From: Mya arenaria
Lineage: Eukaryota; Mollusca; Bivalvia; Myida; Myidae
DNA length: 64,000 nt
Assembly: GCF_026914265.1 (NCBI RefSeq)
Contig: NC_069122.1
Location: 41,133,125 to 41,197,124 of the forward strand
Direction: 5' to 3'
Shown: one piece after another, positions 40,144 to 52,757 of the stretch
Layout of the letters: every line of letters starts with the position of its first letter
How positions within the stretch are numbered: the first letter of the stretch is position 1
Made by a program: the position numbers and the translations under genes
The notes under the pieces: generated by a model
The model's input: only the letters and a program-made list of their open reading frames with translations
Database searches by the model: none
What the model was told of the DNA's origin: nothing

Positions 40144-40849
40144 ATTGCGACTGTTTTAAAGTGACCCCCCCCCCCCCCCCCCAGATTAGTGTCTATATGA
40201 AACATACAGTAAAATAACTGTGGTCTTAGGCCAGATGAGGTAGAATTTGTATTTAGATATCTCGGCTTTATCTGTTTGTCAAAACTGTATTCCAAAAATA
40301 AACCATAAATAAACTACCTTTAACTACTGAAGAGTTTAACAAGTGCGTTCACGTTATCTCTTTGTTCACATGATTCGAATTTAGTACAATGTCAGCCGAG
40401 TAACAGTGAAACTGAAACTACATTAGCTATTGTTTTTAAAATCAAAGTGGAATACAAAAATGTAGCATACTGTTGTGAAGGTAAGTGTTTGTTTATATTT
40501 CTATTTAGCATAATATATTTTTAAACATTCTCACATTTACCGATTAAACAATCATATGTGCTTCAAGTTAACAAACGAAAAAAGGGGCGTTTTCAAGATC
40601 ACTTACAAAATAGAAACCATTATAAGGAAATGTTTACGAAAGACAATTTGTTTCAAATTAATCAACCAGCTGAAGTTTGTAAGAAAAATGCCACATGTTT
40701 TAAGCAGTTATTACAAAAACTAAAATGTTTCTACATAAAACCGCTGACAAAATATCTAAGAAAGTTAAACGAAGGACAAAATGTGACAGATATAACTCAT
40801 TCGATTATTGTATAACGTTTAATATGGTGGTAAATGGTGCTTTAAATGG

Positions 40850-41070
40850 TCGCTAATGGTGCTTTAAATAGTTGTAAATGGTTTGGCATATGGTCGTAAA
40901 TGGTTTGGCATATGGTCGTAAATAGTTTGGCATATGGTCGTAAACGGTTTGGCATATGATCGTAAATAGTTTGGTTTATGGTCGTAAATGGTTTGTTATA
41001 TGGTCGTAAATGGTGGTGTACTTGGTGGTTTCTGTTGTTGTCTTGGTCGTATTTTGTGTTGTATATGGTC
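40850..41070. repeat. 22-bp tandem repeat
   Basis: About nine units of ATGGTCGTAAATGGTTTGGC plus AT. Flanked by a poly-C run at about 40164-40182 to the left and the hairpin at 41312 to the right. Confidence 0.85.
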
Positions 41071-41311
41071 GTAAAGAGTTCTGTATATAACGACCTCCAA
41101 TTTGTGTTTGCAAATCCTAGATTTCGCAAACCCAAGTACCCTTTAAATACGCTGTAATCGAATACTGACCTATAATTTAGTTAGAAGGCTTCATTAAGGT
41201 GTGATTTTGGTGTTTTTTGTTTGCGAAATGTTTTTGGAAGTTTGTCTAATTGACCCACCAACTTCGGGCCCCAGCGGAGTTTTTGCAGAAAAACACGGGT
41301 TTTTTCACACT

Positions 41312-41363
41312 CCCGCGGGATTTTTCTCCCGTTTTTCAAGAGCTGGGGAAAAATCCCGCGGGG
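41312..41363. repeat. GC-rich hairpin
   Basis: CCCGCGGGATTTTTCTCCC is mirrored by GGGGAAAAATCCCGCGGGG across a 14-base loop. Similar CCCGCGGG/TTTTTCTCC words recur up to 41510. Not followed by a gene, so not called a terminator. Confidence 0.6.
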
Positions 41364-41876
41364 TTTCAATAATACACGATTCAAATTATTTTAGCTCAAA
41401 ACAACATCTTATATCAAAAGAAACATTATGCTTCGACACCGGAAGTGAAATAACGCGAAACAAAAAAAACCCGCTTTTCAGTACGGGGTTTTTCTCCTGC
41501 GGGATAAAATTCCTACATTTTAACAAAAGAAAAAAAATCAATTCAAGCTTTATGTTTTTGAGATTTTATACATTACTTTAATGTAAATACTAATTTGAAT
41601 GACTATTCTAGAGTCATTTCTTTCATTTGAGAAATCTATTAATTTAATGCATATTTTACGGAAGAAAAACCCAGCAAAAATCAGGAATGCTATTTAACGA
41701 AAAAAAAAACACCGACAAAAGCCATTTCAATTTCCAGCGGTTGGATGTTGTTAAGGAAGTGAAGTTGTTTTACATATTTATATTGAGTCAATAATATTAA
41801 GTTAACATGCGTTTTTAATAAAAAAAAGTCAGATTTTAATAATTAGTTGTTTGTAACCGTCGGCATCGTCGATATG

Positions 41877-43697
41877 GGTCACGGACACTACGGGCCATGG
41901 ACATTACGGACCAGACATTACGGACCAGATTTAGGGACACTACGGACCAGATTTAGGGACATTACGGACCATCTTCAGAAACTTACAGACCATCATTTAT
42001 AATGTTTTTTTTTTTAATTTATTCACTCATTGGTCTTAAATTTGTTAATAAATACTTGAATATTAGTGCTCAGTATGAAAATTATCTTTAATGTAACTGA
42101 AAAATCCCAGGAAATTCCAATGTTAAACATCAATGTATTTTTATAAAATATTATAATAATTTTAATAATAATGAACGAAATATGTGTTTATCCTATAATT
42201 GTACATGTGAACATTAATGTTTTCATATGTGATTGATTGCTTTCTGAAATAAACTTAAAATCGTCATATTTGTTTGTTTTCCGTTTCATCTGTTTTAATT
42301 GAAAGGTTCAGTCAGTGACCAAATGGTTGGTTTCAGTGCAAGATGGCACCAAAACGCTCGACTCGAGCCGAAAATCAACGTAATACCTATAATTATGATA
42401 GTTTCTTGAAATTTAAACATAGCCTATCATATGCCTACCTACCTAGTGTGTATTTACATATCCATATTTTCCTTGAAACTGATACCGTTTTCGAGAACAC
42501 TTCTGCAATGTTTCCAACATGTACACAATCCGACTGGTAGGTTACAGTTCCATTTATCATTTTGGCTCAGATTTAGTAGAAAATGAGATAAAAGTTCAGG
42601 AAAACCGCATAAAACACTTAAGTTTTGTTTAAATATGACAGGTTCGGGTATTTGTGAACAAATATATTAATGATTTTAAAAGATATGAGAACGAAAAGAA
42701 AATGATAGGTTGCAGCTCCGATTTTTACAAAGATAGGTTGCAGTTGCATATACTGGGCAGTTGCCTAATTCCGGATCAATTTTGAAGTTCTTAAAATACT
42801 GTCGGAATTACTGAAGTATAGACTTCCGTCTTGACTGCGAATTCTTTGACCTTTTTTTAGTGTCCAAACCAAAAGTATAACCTTTAATTTTTTTACTTAC
42901 GTTTGAACAAGATCAACGAATTACACTCGACTGGTTTTTAATGTCAACATGCCATAACCTCATTTTCCGCTAAATCTGAGCCAAAATGATAAATGGCACT
43001 GTAACCTACCAGTCGGATTGTGTATTGTGCCGTAGGTTCAGTGAAAGTGCGCCGTTACAATGGGTTTTCACACTTTTATGATTGCCAAATAAAGGTTGTC
43101 AGTATTATGTTTGTTTCTTTTGTAATATACCGCCGATAATTACGGGTACAATTATAACTAATAAACACTAATTAAGGCAACAGAAATTGCCAGTTTTAAA
43201 CATCAGTTTGCAAGAATTGCAACAAACACGCATCGTTTATTTAATATATGCTTATTTTGGTAAATAAACTATTTTGGAAAATATTTCTGCTCGATTTATT
43301 TTGGGAAATAAACTGTTTTGGAAAATATTTCTTCTGTTGCTTTTAACTGATTTAATTGCCGATCTTTCAAATTTCGTTCATTATTGTTCACACAATTGTT
43401 ATAAATGCATAGGTCTTTAACACGTTTTGGAATTTCACAAGATTTTATATTGAACCATTGATCTATTCGAACTTCACGGGATTTTTCACAGTTTTATGGA
43501 AGATATCACATCATACTGAGCACTCATATTCAAGTAATTATTAACAAATTAAAAACTAATGAGTGATTAATTTAAAAAAAAATGTTTAAATCATGGTCCG
43601 TAACATTCCGAAGATGGTCCGTAATGTCCCTAAATCTGGTCCGTAGTGTCCCTAAATCTGGTCCGTAATGTCCATGGTCCGTAGTGTCCGTAATTCG
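41877..43697. mobile_element. Long inverted-repeat element with subterminal GGTCCGTAATGTCC repeats
   Basis: Left end GGTCACGGACACTACGG with several GGACATTACGGACC words; the right end is the inverse. Arms match for at least 180 bases (both have AGTGCTCAGTATGA and TGAATAT about 150 bases in) and more weakly to about 290. A second inverted-repeat element sits inside (42523-43023). No transposase was recognised. The subterminal repeats look like transposase binding sites. Confidence 0.75.
42523..43023. mobile_element. Nested MITE inside the long inverted-repeat element
   Basis: 501 bp with about 65-base inverted ends beginning ACACAATCCGACTGGTAGGT. The interior has no useful frame. It appears to have inserted into the 41877-43697 element, which is therefore older. 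Confidence 0.75.
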
Positions 43698-43872
43698 TCG
43701 ATATACAGCCATTATAGCTATCATTGATCTTCCAGTTCATTTATTGTCTACATGATCACTTTCATTCAAGGCTTTAAAATTTCATTTAAGAAATACCAAG
43801 TGATATATAATTTCGTTTAAATAACGGATAACTAACCCCCAACCCCACTCCCCTTCACTGCCACTTAACATT

Positions 43873-44217
43873 TTAAAGCTGCACTCTCACAGTTTTGCCG
43901 TTTTAACAGATTTTTTATGTTTTGTCTTCGAATTACCCATTATTGGTATCTTGAAACCAGTGGTTAAAGACTGCTGTCAAAATATATGATAGCAGATTTT
44001 TAAATTTCAGTCAGAAAACTTATCTTTTATCTCTATAAACCGTTTCTTACGGTTCAAGAAAAATGCATGAAACATAAAATTTTAACTTATAAAGAAAAAA
44101 TCTGTGACTATTTTTTTGTCAGCAGTCTTATATGAATGGTTTGAATGCACTTTCAGGTTCCATGACAAAAATTAAAGAAGTTGTCAAAACGTTCAATGTG
44201 TGAGAGTGCAGCTTTAA
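43873..44217. mobile_element. TTAA-ended MITE (GCTGCACTCTCACAG family)
   Basis: From TTAAAGCTGCACTCTCACAG to GAGAGTGCAGCTTTAA, 345 bp; same family as 15215-15466. Confidence 0.8.
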
Positions 44218-44432
44218 TAATTATCTATAATTATTTTATTGTCTAGGAAAAATACCATTAATGACTACAATTTTTTTTTGCTTAACAAAAATCTTCCCCC
44301 ATAAACACACACACAAGTGACACGACCCATTTAATACTTATGTAAAACTTTTGTAATCTATACCCTGTGTCCACAATGTTTTATACTGAATGTTAAAGGG
44401 TTGGTAAAACAGTATGGATAAGGATGTTCAAT

Positions 44433-44500
44433 ATGGGGATTAAACCCATGATAGACAATGCACTAGCATTGTCGCCTACTCAGCCCCGGTGGCTGACCCC
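44433..44500 (-). ncRNA. tRNA-like SINE remnant
   Basis: On the minus strand GGGGCTGAGTAGGCG (box A-like) is followed by GGGTTTAATCCCC (box B-like) at tRNA-like spacing. No folded acceptor stem was found and no T-run follows closely, so it is a decayed SINE or tRNA-derived repeat. Confidence 0.35.
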
Positions 44501-44527
44501 GGTGGCTGATTCCCACCCAGACATACA

Positions 44528-44740
44528 TTAAAGGGACTTGGACACCAGATGACCCAAAACCAAGATATTCAATATTACCTCAAAACAAGCCTAGCCGAAT
44601 CAATACCAATTATTTTGAGACTGATATTACATCATTTAATGTGTTTAAAAGATTTCATCACTGTCTCTCTCTCTGAGACAAGTAATCTTTAAAAAATAGC
44701 ACATAATGATTTTCCCGTTTATTAGTATTATCATATCTAC
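44528..44740. mobile_element. TTAA-ended element (TTAAAGGGACTTGGACACCA family)
   Basis: Left end as at 19741 and 47428; the right end was not found. Confidence 0.45.
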
Positions 44741-45244
44741 ATTAAGCATGTAAAGGTCACATAAACATATATACAGATAAATACATGATTGCTATTTCTA
44801 AATTTACTTCGATTTACATGGTAGACAGTGAGTTTATTTCGACTTATATGATTACATAAGTAAGATTCAGTGCACTGTACACTGTTGAAACATAACAGTT
44901 TGATGATAAATTTTGACAATTTTCACTTTTTCTTGCAATGTAGAATCTTGAGTCCGGTCCCTCTATTATCAGATTCTGTGAAATAATTGCATTCAAACAA
45001 TTGGAAGAGCTGCATGGTGTACTGAATACAGGAGTTTAATGAATTCCATCCACTAGCTGAATCAAGGATGAACACACATTTTAAAACCACATATCAGAAG
45101 TTTTTGGAGAGCAAATTTAAATGCAAAACAGCGTTGGAAAATAAACAAGATTTTTTTTTTTAACATGTTTTATCAATGATACATGGCGATCATCAACTTA
45201 TTATAAAAATCAGAATTAAAAAAACAACAACATTTAACCATTTA

Positions 45245-45566
45245 TTAAAGCTGCACTCTCACAAATTGAACGTTTGACAATTTTTTTATTTTTTGTTTTG
45301 GAGCCATAGTTTTCGAAATTCCATAGAAAACAGTTAAATAAGACTGCTGAAAAATTAGATTGTAGATCTTTATATTTCAGTTCAAAAATTGATGTCTTAT
45401 GCAATAAAACATTAATTTTCAAACATAAATATGAAAGTCCGCAATTTGATATTTTGGCAGCAATCTTTTATCACTGGTTTACAGATATTTACGCAAAAAT
45501 GTGCTTTTTCCAAGACAAAAATATAAGAGTTGTAAAAATAGTATATCTGTGAGTGTACAGCTTTAA
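45245..45566. mobile_element. TTAA-ended MITE (GCTGCACTCTCACA family)
   Basis: 322 bp, TTAAAGCTGCACTCTCACA to GTGAGTGTACAGCTTTAA. Confidence 0.78.
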
Positions 45567-45726
45567 CTGTCCATTTAAAATTGGCCAGTACAAATTTACT
45601 TTGATATTAGTATAATACTGTTATATATTTATAAATCAATATAAAAACAATATTCTAAGATCTAAATTGATAATAACTTTAAAAATGAAAAAAACGAATG
45701 AAGAAACATAAGTTCAAAATATGCAA

Positions 45727-46020
45727 ATAAGCTGCACACTCACAGATTTACGGTTTTGACAGCTGTTCTATTTTTTTGTCTTAAATGAGCAAATTTCTTC
45801 ATTCTTTTTTGCAAATCAGACTGCTGACAAAAGATCAGATCGCAGATTTGTAGATTTCTGTTCGAAAATTAATGTAATGGCATTCAACATCACTTCTTGA
45901 ACTTAAATAAGAAAGTATGCAGTCTTATGACACTATTGTTCATGCATTTTCGCATAAATTGGCTCTTTCCAAGCCAAAAAATAAAGAAGTTCACTTCAAT
46001 CTGTGAGAGTGCAGCTTTAA
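45727..46020. mobile_element. TTAA-ended MITE (GCTGCACACTCACAG family)
   Basis: 294 bp; the right end GTGAGAGTGCAGCTTTAA is intact, the left end reads ATAAGCTGCACACTCACAG. It ends 20 bases before the start of the large duplication. Confidence 0.75.
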
Positions 46021-47546
46021 GTCAATCTTAATCTTAGGGTCATACATCATTGACTAAATTCACTCTATTGGTCAGTAATCCGATTAGCTGTACATATTAT
46101 TCTCTGATTCAATTAGTCTGACCAATATTAACAGCCTAGTTTCAGTCTAGCAAATAAATTCAACACAAGTTGTTTAATTCTTCTGAGACTGACAAAGAAT
46201 TAAAAACCCACATTCATGAAAAATAAGATATAATATGAAAAAAAACACAAAAAATAGATTCAAGAATAAAAGAAATATGCATCCTTTAATATATATTGCA
46301 TATAAACAATTAATTATCTATTATAAAGTTAACCTGAGTTACAATGTTTTATCTATAATTGTTGCCATTTATATTTAATAGTTATATAATTATCATGTCT
46401 ATCAAACAAACCAAAAAAAATGTCATTAAATATTTGAGATAAGCACAGGCTGACACAAGAACTAAATATTTAAGTCACAGTTGACAAGGCAAACAGTTCC
46501 TACCATGATATATATATATTTATACACATGTATGTCAATAATTCTCGAAAATTGTTCCACCCCCCCCCTCCCTCCCCCATCGTGAATCTGCAACGCGTTC
46601 AGTAAAGATGAAAGATGTTTGCGGCGAACGTTTGCTGTTTGGTTTCCCGCTTAACGTATATGCGCTGCGTTGCAACAGAGATACAAAACGCTCGCCTGAC
46701 TGAACGCACTGCTGATATCCTGGCCTCAGAACACTCTTTACATATCCCTCTTCCTCCTCTCTTTAAAATGATCGTCTTTTTGCCATTACTCTGTCCTCTC
46801 CATTGAAGTTAGCCTGCAATTTTAGAAAGGAAAATTTTAATTTCACACAAAATTGGCACTTGTTTATACCAGCACATTTGGCATATGACAAGAGCTACAC
46901 CTGCGGGTTCTGAACGCTCGTCTGATTATATCCTTTTATTGTAAATTTATTTCATATTGTACATTTGAAAGTGAATATTCCAATGTTTAAAAGTGATAGC
47001 TCTGATAGTTTGCTTGTAAGCCGCCTTCTAAGCACATTATTTTATTAAACTTAAAATAATTAGACTATAGTCCACAAATACTAAAATATCCCCCATCCTC
47101 CCCATTCCCTTCTAAATGAGTTTGATATATTGAAGGCATAATCCTTTCATTTTCTATGAAGAAACTTAGTGTCCATTTCTCAAAATCAACCAAAATTCAC
47201 GTTTTTTACCCTAAAAACAGGTGAGACTCAATATCTTTAGGGTATAATGTGAAGAAGGGTATAAGATGTACAAGTTCCCCAAGTTTCAAAGTGACAACTT
47301 TGATAGTTTTCATGTAACTGACCTGAACGCAAAACTTAACCCCAAGGCAAGGATAACAATCAAGTGATGACAATTGCTGCTTGTCATTTTTTTCAATAAT
47401 GTATGAATTTAATTCAAACAGAGTTTATTAAAGGGACTAGACACCAGATGATACAATTGCAAAAAAAATAGATAACTGTCAAAAACTTACATACAATTGA
47501 TATACTAGTACTAGTGTATAACTTTTAATCTTACTTTAATAGCTAT

Positions 47547-48321
47547 TAGTGATGGGCCGATGATCGATTATAATCGAAAATTGATCGGAAAGCTTCAAAA
47601 TCGGCGATAATCGATTGTAAATTATCATAATCGATTATCGCGGAACATCATACAAATTTATCAAGGGAGGTTACTCAGTATTCATTTACGATTTTTTTAT
47701 CTTGCCGACATTTCCGCTCATTTTTCTTTGGGTACAATTCGTAAGAATGGCAGACGACAATGACGATATGCTGTACAATTATCCGGGTGGGAAAGCAAGT
47801 CTGGCTCTTTTTTGCATTTAGAAAAATCAAACCAGGACCTCCAACCAAAGAAAACCTTGACACAAGCAAGGCGTATTGTTGCCTTTGCAAAAAGGCTTAC
47901 GCAAAATAGGTATACAGTAACTAGATCACAGGTGATGAGCAAGAAGAGATGTAGAATGAACCCATATCTCATTGACCAGACAATATTTCTAAACAAACAT
48001 TTACTGGTAGATTCATACTGGTGACTTTGAAATTTCTGATGTATACATTTCAGTTTAATGTTTTTTTTCTTTTTAACTTAAAAATATAAAAAAAATATGT
48101 TTTATGTTTGTTAGTTTCCTGAAAAATGAATACGTAAGTTCTATTGTTTGGTTTATATATTCAATTCAGCTTACATAGACGAAGTGATACCCATTACCTT
48201 CAAGTATATCACTAGCAACCACTGCTCTATAATATCCGATTATAGCCGATGTCTAATCGGTTGATGGTCTCCGATTGTAACCGATTATCGATTGTAAAAC
48301 TCAACCGATTGCCCATCACTA
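47547..48321. mobile_element. hAT-derived non-autonomous element, copy 1
   Basis: 775 bp with ends TAGTGATGGGC and GCCCATCACTA, typical of hAT transposons, and AT-rich subterminal ATCGATTATAATCG words. The eight-base flanks (ATAGCTAT and GCATCTAC) match at only four places, so the target duplication has decayed or the ends are off by a base. It lies inside a TTAA-ended repeat starting at 47428. Confidence 0.72.
47747..47909 (+). pseudogene. Broken BED zinc-finger exon of a hAT transposase
   Basis: An ATG opens MADDNDDMLYNYPGGKASLA and then stops; in a second frame the text continues FRKIKPGPPTKENLD then SKAYCCLCKKAYAK before TAG. This is the start of a BED finger (aromatic lead, then CxxC) as found at the N-terminus of ZBED-type hAT transposases. 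The two His ligands and the catalytic domain are missing. Confidence 0.6.
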
Positions 48322-48405
48322 GCATCTACACATATACTGAAAAAAAAGTGAATGAAGCATAGTTTTATAATTTCATTTACCTTATCTTCTGATACTACTA
48401 CATGT

Positions 48406-49040
48406 AAATTGTGAACTGCAGCCTTGCATGTATATATCGTTATGTTTTGACAGAATGAAACGAAGAAAAACCCATCAAACTCATCATAGTACTCATTGGA
48501 TATTTATGTTTTTGTGTACGGAACTAATATAAAATAACATTATCTGGTAATATTTCTTGTTTTTATGATATTTTATAGACTCAATATGCTTTAACCCGGA
48601 ATCCTGATCGGAATTACTACCCACTTTTGGTACAAAACAATTTGTATGTGAAGGATTTGCCATATCAAAAAATGGTACATACAATTATTTGGACTACAAC
48701 TCAGCCATGGCCGAATTGTTCCGATTGTTTAAAAACTGTTAACTGCAGCTTGCAGGTGCCTTTTACGTATATTTCATAATTTATGACAGAATGAAATGAA
48801 GAAAACCCATCAAACTCATTATTATTTGTTGAATATTATTTTTTTTTATTTACGGAACTAATGTTAAATAACATTATCTCGTAATTTTTCTTGTTTATAT
48901 AATATTTTATAGACGCAATATGCTTTAACCCGGAATCCTGATCGGAATAACTAGCCGCTTTTGGTACAAAACAATTTATATGTGAAGGATTTGCCATATC
49001 AAAAATCGTAAAAAAAGGCAGTCAACATACAATTATTTGG
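48406..49040. repeat. Local tandem duplication of about 330 bp
   Basis: The block at 48406-48693 (ACAGAATGAAACGAAGAAAA, TTTAACCCGGAATCCTGATC, GTGAAGGATTTGCCATATC) recurs at 48736-49040 with moderate divergence. Also present in the second large copy. Confidence 0.8.
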
Positions 49041-49920
49041 ACTAATGTCTGGTTGTCACAGGTATTACTGAAAAAAATTTATGTGGTTTTTCCCTGTTAC
49101 AGTCCACCAATAGCAAATAGTGTCTTTTATATTTACTTAACAATTTTAACATCAAATGTTATCCGAATTGCTCCGTGTCCGAAACAAATTGGAACGATTG
49201 CATTTAAATAACAGTTATGGACACGTGCATTGGTAATCAAAATACTCAAACATGTTCTTAAGATACTCGTGGCCATACCTCGCAAATTTAATCCTCTATA
49301 GAATCAAAGTAGGGAAGAAAATACAGAAAAAAATAATTTCTCGATTTATCAGGGGAAGTAACTCTGATGATCAATGTGACTGGTAGCGCTCGTTTCAAAA
49401 ATTCGACCCCCTACGCAGTGTTCTTACCTTGAAATAGCCGACGAAATAATATGGTTACTGAATTATAAGATGGTGGTAATATCGATCTACACCAAGTTTT
49501 ATAATAATTTACTTACTTTCTTTTTTTCATGCATAACTTGTTTGTTTTTAAACGGAAGTAAACTATATCATATACACATGTGTTCATTGTTTAAAAAGAG
49601 TTAACAATGAACAATGTCGTGACAACATAATCAGGCCCCCCGATCCGCTAGTGAATACAGCTTTAAACTTGAGCACTATATTTACAATGATGAACAATCT
49701 TAGTTATGGAAATTTGAATACATAACAGCAGATGTATTTAATCATTCAAGTGTTGAAATATTATGTATGATCTTGCTGGACATGAGCCTACTGTTTCTGA
49801 AAATTTGCATGTTTACCAAGTTTCATTTAAATCTCAAGGCTGTTTGAATTGGGGCCAAGAAAATATTCGACCTACTGTACGCTAACGACACCTGGGCTTA
49901 TTAACTATAAAAATAGGCGC

Positions 49921-52651
49921 AGTATGAAATGCATACAACAAAGAAATAGAGTAATGCATACAACATAGGCAAAGAAGGGTTTTCACATTTGCATACAACA
50001 TACACAAAGAAGGATGTTGAGAAACGCATACAATATAGAATAAGAACAAAAATATTGACATTGAAATATTATTGTTTAAATCAATAAATTAGTATGTTTA
50101 TGAGGTTAGTCAAGTGAGAAATAGTTTATTAACTTTATATTTGAATTTTGCTTTTAAAAATAAAACATAATTGATTTGTTTTTCAAACTTTTTGTTTTGT
50201 TTGAATAGGGAAAAGATCCTTATATGAAATCATTAAAATTGGTTTAATAGCTTGAAAGAAACAAAAAGTTTATGAAAACTTTGCAATTGGATAAAATAAA
50301 GATTGAATTCATTGTGTATACTACAAGTATATAAGTACATTTAGGAAACAGAAACATATCATGTCACACTGATTACAATACATCAGAAACTTGTAAAAAA
50401 AATCTATATAAATAATTTCTCATAAGTATAGTAAAGCACCTGGTACTTGATAAAAGACATACATGTATTTTTAAGAATTATTGTAAATTATATGTAACAA
50501 TTATAAACTGTATCCGAAATGAACAACACATTTGCATAAATATATTATATAAAAAATGATGAATACAACAGAGAAGCATGTGGGATGTAAAGAGTTTACA
50601 CATGATAAATGCACATTCATTTGTTTACTATAATGAGTAATTTTTTACTTAAATATTGCATGAAAAACACAGAAATTCCTCAGTGGTTGTTGAATAATCT
50701 GAAGGTGTGTTAACACAATATTTGTTGGTCTTTACGGGTGTGGTGAATTTGACATGCAGGCGAAATTGTTGGGTCCATTTTAAAATTATATTTCCACCGT
50801 TCTTCATCCTCATCGAAAAGTGGGAGACATTATATAGTTTCGTACTAAGTAAATTTGTTCTATACAAAATATGTGCTGCTTCCATATGTTTCAAAAAAGC
50901 TTTTTGTTAATTTTTTGTCATTAACAGTCAAATTAAGGTTGACCAGTATGAAACATTTCTGAAACTGGTTCATTATAATTTCTTATGTTTTCAAGATATA
51001 CAAAGCTTTCACATTTTTCTTTTTCTGGTAATGGTTCTATTTTAGGGATTTTATGAATTCAATTTGCCTCAAACTTTAATTAAAAAAAAATCTTTTTTTT
51101 CCTGCTTTGGAGTCCTTGATGTTTAATTAGTAATTTTGGCGTTAATGCAGAATAAAAAAAGTGTTTTTTTGCTGTCCCGGGATTTTGTGGGTTTTTTTGG
51201 CGTTAAACTTAATGAGTTGTCTAGATTTACAAAATCATCAAATTCAATAAAGATTAAGATCAATACACAGAAACTGTGTACTATATACAGATTCACTTAT
51301 CCAATAAAATTAAGGGTCACTTGTCCAGTAAAATACCAGTTATTGGAGATTACTTATGTGTATTGTCTGCCATAAGGTGTCCAAATGACATAATTATGAT
51401 TCATTAATGACATAATCATGATTCATTATATATTTTTCATTTGTCACCTAACACCTATCTTTATGGCATCCCTTAAATTAACGATGTGTGAATGAAGAAC
51501 AAACAAACGATTGCATAGCACCTGCTATTATGGATAATTGGAGTATTGTCTCAGAATTTTGGGGAGTTTATAATAAGGAAGTCAATAAATGAAATCAAAG
51601 GATTGTTATTTCTCAACTCATTTTATTGGAAAGAAAACACTATAACACGATTTATCCAAGCACTCTGACAAATATTTTGTCTGACTATGTCCTATCACTA
51701 AAGCCATTGTTTATAAAAAAACAATGATAAATTTATTCCAATCACAAATATTGCAATCAATATAATATGCACATTTAATAACTACAAATTTAATCTAACA
51801 GAATAACCAAATTTACAACACGAAATATATATACCTACCCTTTTTACTCATTTTTCCTTTCAATTTATAATTTCAAAAGGATCATTTTATAAATTTGGGA
51901 TTGTTTGTTCTGATGAATGTATTGGATACGGAAAGATCAAATGTTGTTTTTTTGCATTGAAAGTTAAACTATTAAACAAATTTAACATCTGAGGTTTATC
52001 CCTTTACAAAATATATTAATAATTATCTATATTTCTCATTTTGCAATAATGGTAAGAACTTATAAATCCTATTTTCACCTATTACAATATAAATCATCAA
52101 TTCAGACATTTTTACAACTACCAAAAACTGGTGTAGTTTTTCATCTTATGATGAAATGAAAGTTATTAAAAGTAATTCTGTGTTTGGTTTTATAATCCTT
52201 ATGCTTCTTCATGTAATCTTAAAATTTATATTTTGTTATTGTTGTTCCGTGTCTTTGCTTTCCCCGATTTCAAAGTTTTCATAAAAGAAATAATAAATTG
52301 TTTCTTTATAAATCTAGATATTAAACCATTAAACCAATTTTAATGATTTGAAATATGGTTCTTTTCCCTATTCAAACAAAACAAAAAGTTTACAAACAAT
52401 CAATTAGGTTTTAATTCTAAAAGCAAAATTCAAAAATAAAGTGAATTAACTGTTTTTCACTTGACTAAACTCATAAACATAATAATTTATTGATTTTAAC
52501 AATAAAATTTCACTGTCAATATTTTTGTTCTTATTCTATATTGTATGCGTTTCTCAGCATCCTTTTTTGTGTATGTTGTATGCAAATGTGAAAACCCTTA
52601 TTTGCCTATGTTGTATGCGTTACACTATTTCTTTGTTGTATGCATTTCATA
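49921..52651. mobile_element. 2.7-kb element with long inverted ends, copy 1
   Basis: Arms of about 370 bases: left AGTATGAAATGCATACAACA onward, right its inverse ending TGTATGCATTTCATAC. Each arm has three or four GCATACAACATA-type words, likely transposase-binding repeats. The interior is AT-rich; the only frame of note is an 81-residue one on the minus strand (50649-50894, starting MKHMEAAHILYRTNLLSTKL) with no recognised domain. The copy of that frame at 60100-60345 differs by one residue. Confidence 0.75.
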
Positions 52652-52682
52652 CCGACCCATAAAAATACTAAAGTAACATGAT

Positions 52683-52757
52683 AGGAAAAAGCTCGAACCA
52701 AGGGCTGCCGGTATACTAGCAGGGCGCTCCTACAAACTAAGTTAACCGGGTGGGTAG
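52683..52757 (-). ncRNA. tRNA-like SINE head, copy 1
   Basis: On the minus strand TAACTTAGTTTGTAGGAGCG (box A-like) is followed by TTGGTTCGAGC (box B-like) and TTTTT. The sequence between looks like a tRNA anticodon arm. It lies just outside the long inverted-repeat element. Confidence 0.55.

Noticed and set aside
40558-41581. Frames of 85 and 126 codons
   Set aside because: No domain, low-complexity composition, no neighbouring exons with splice signals; the second covers the GC-rich hairpin region.
46615-46806. 63-codon frame (also at 56066) in the duplicated segment
   Set aside because: No recognised domain, another frame overlaps it, and flanking CGTTCAG/CTGAACG words suggest an inverted-repeat element. 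Conservation between copies only reflects the recent duplication.
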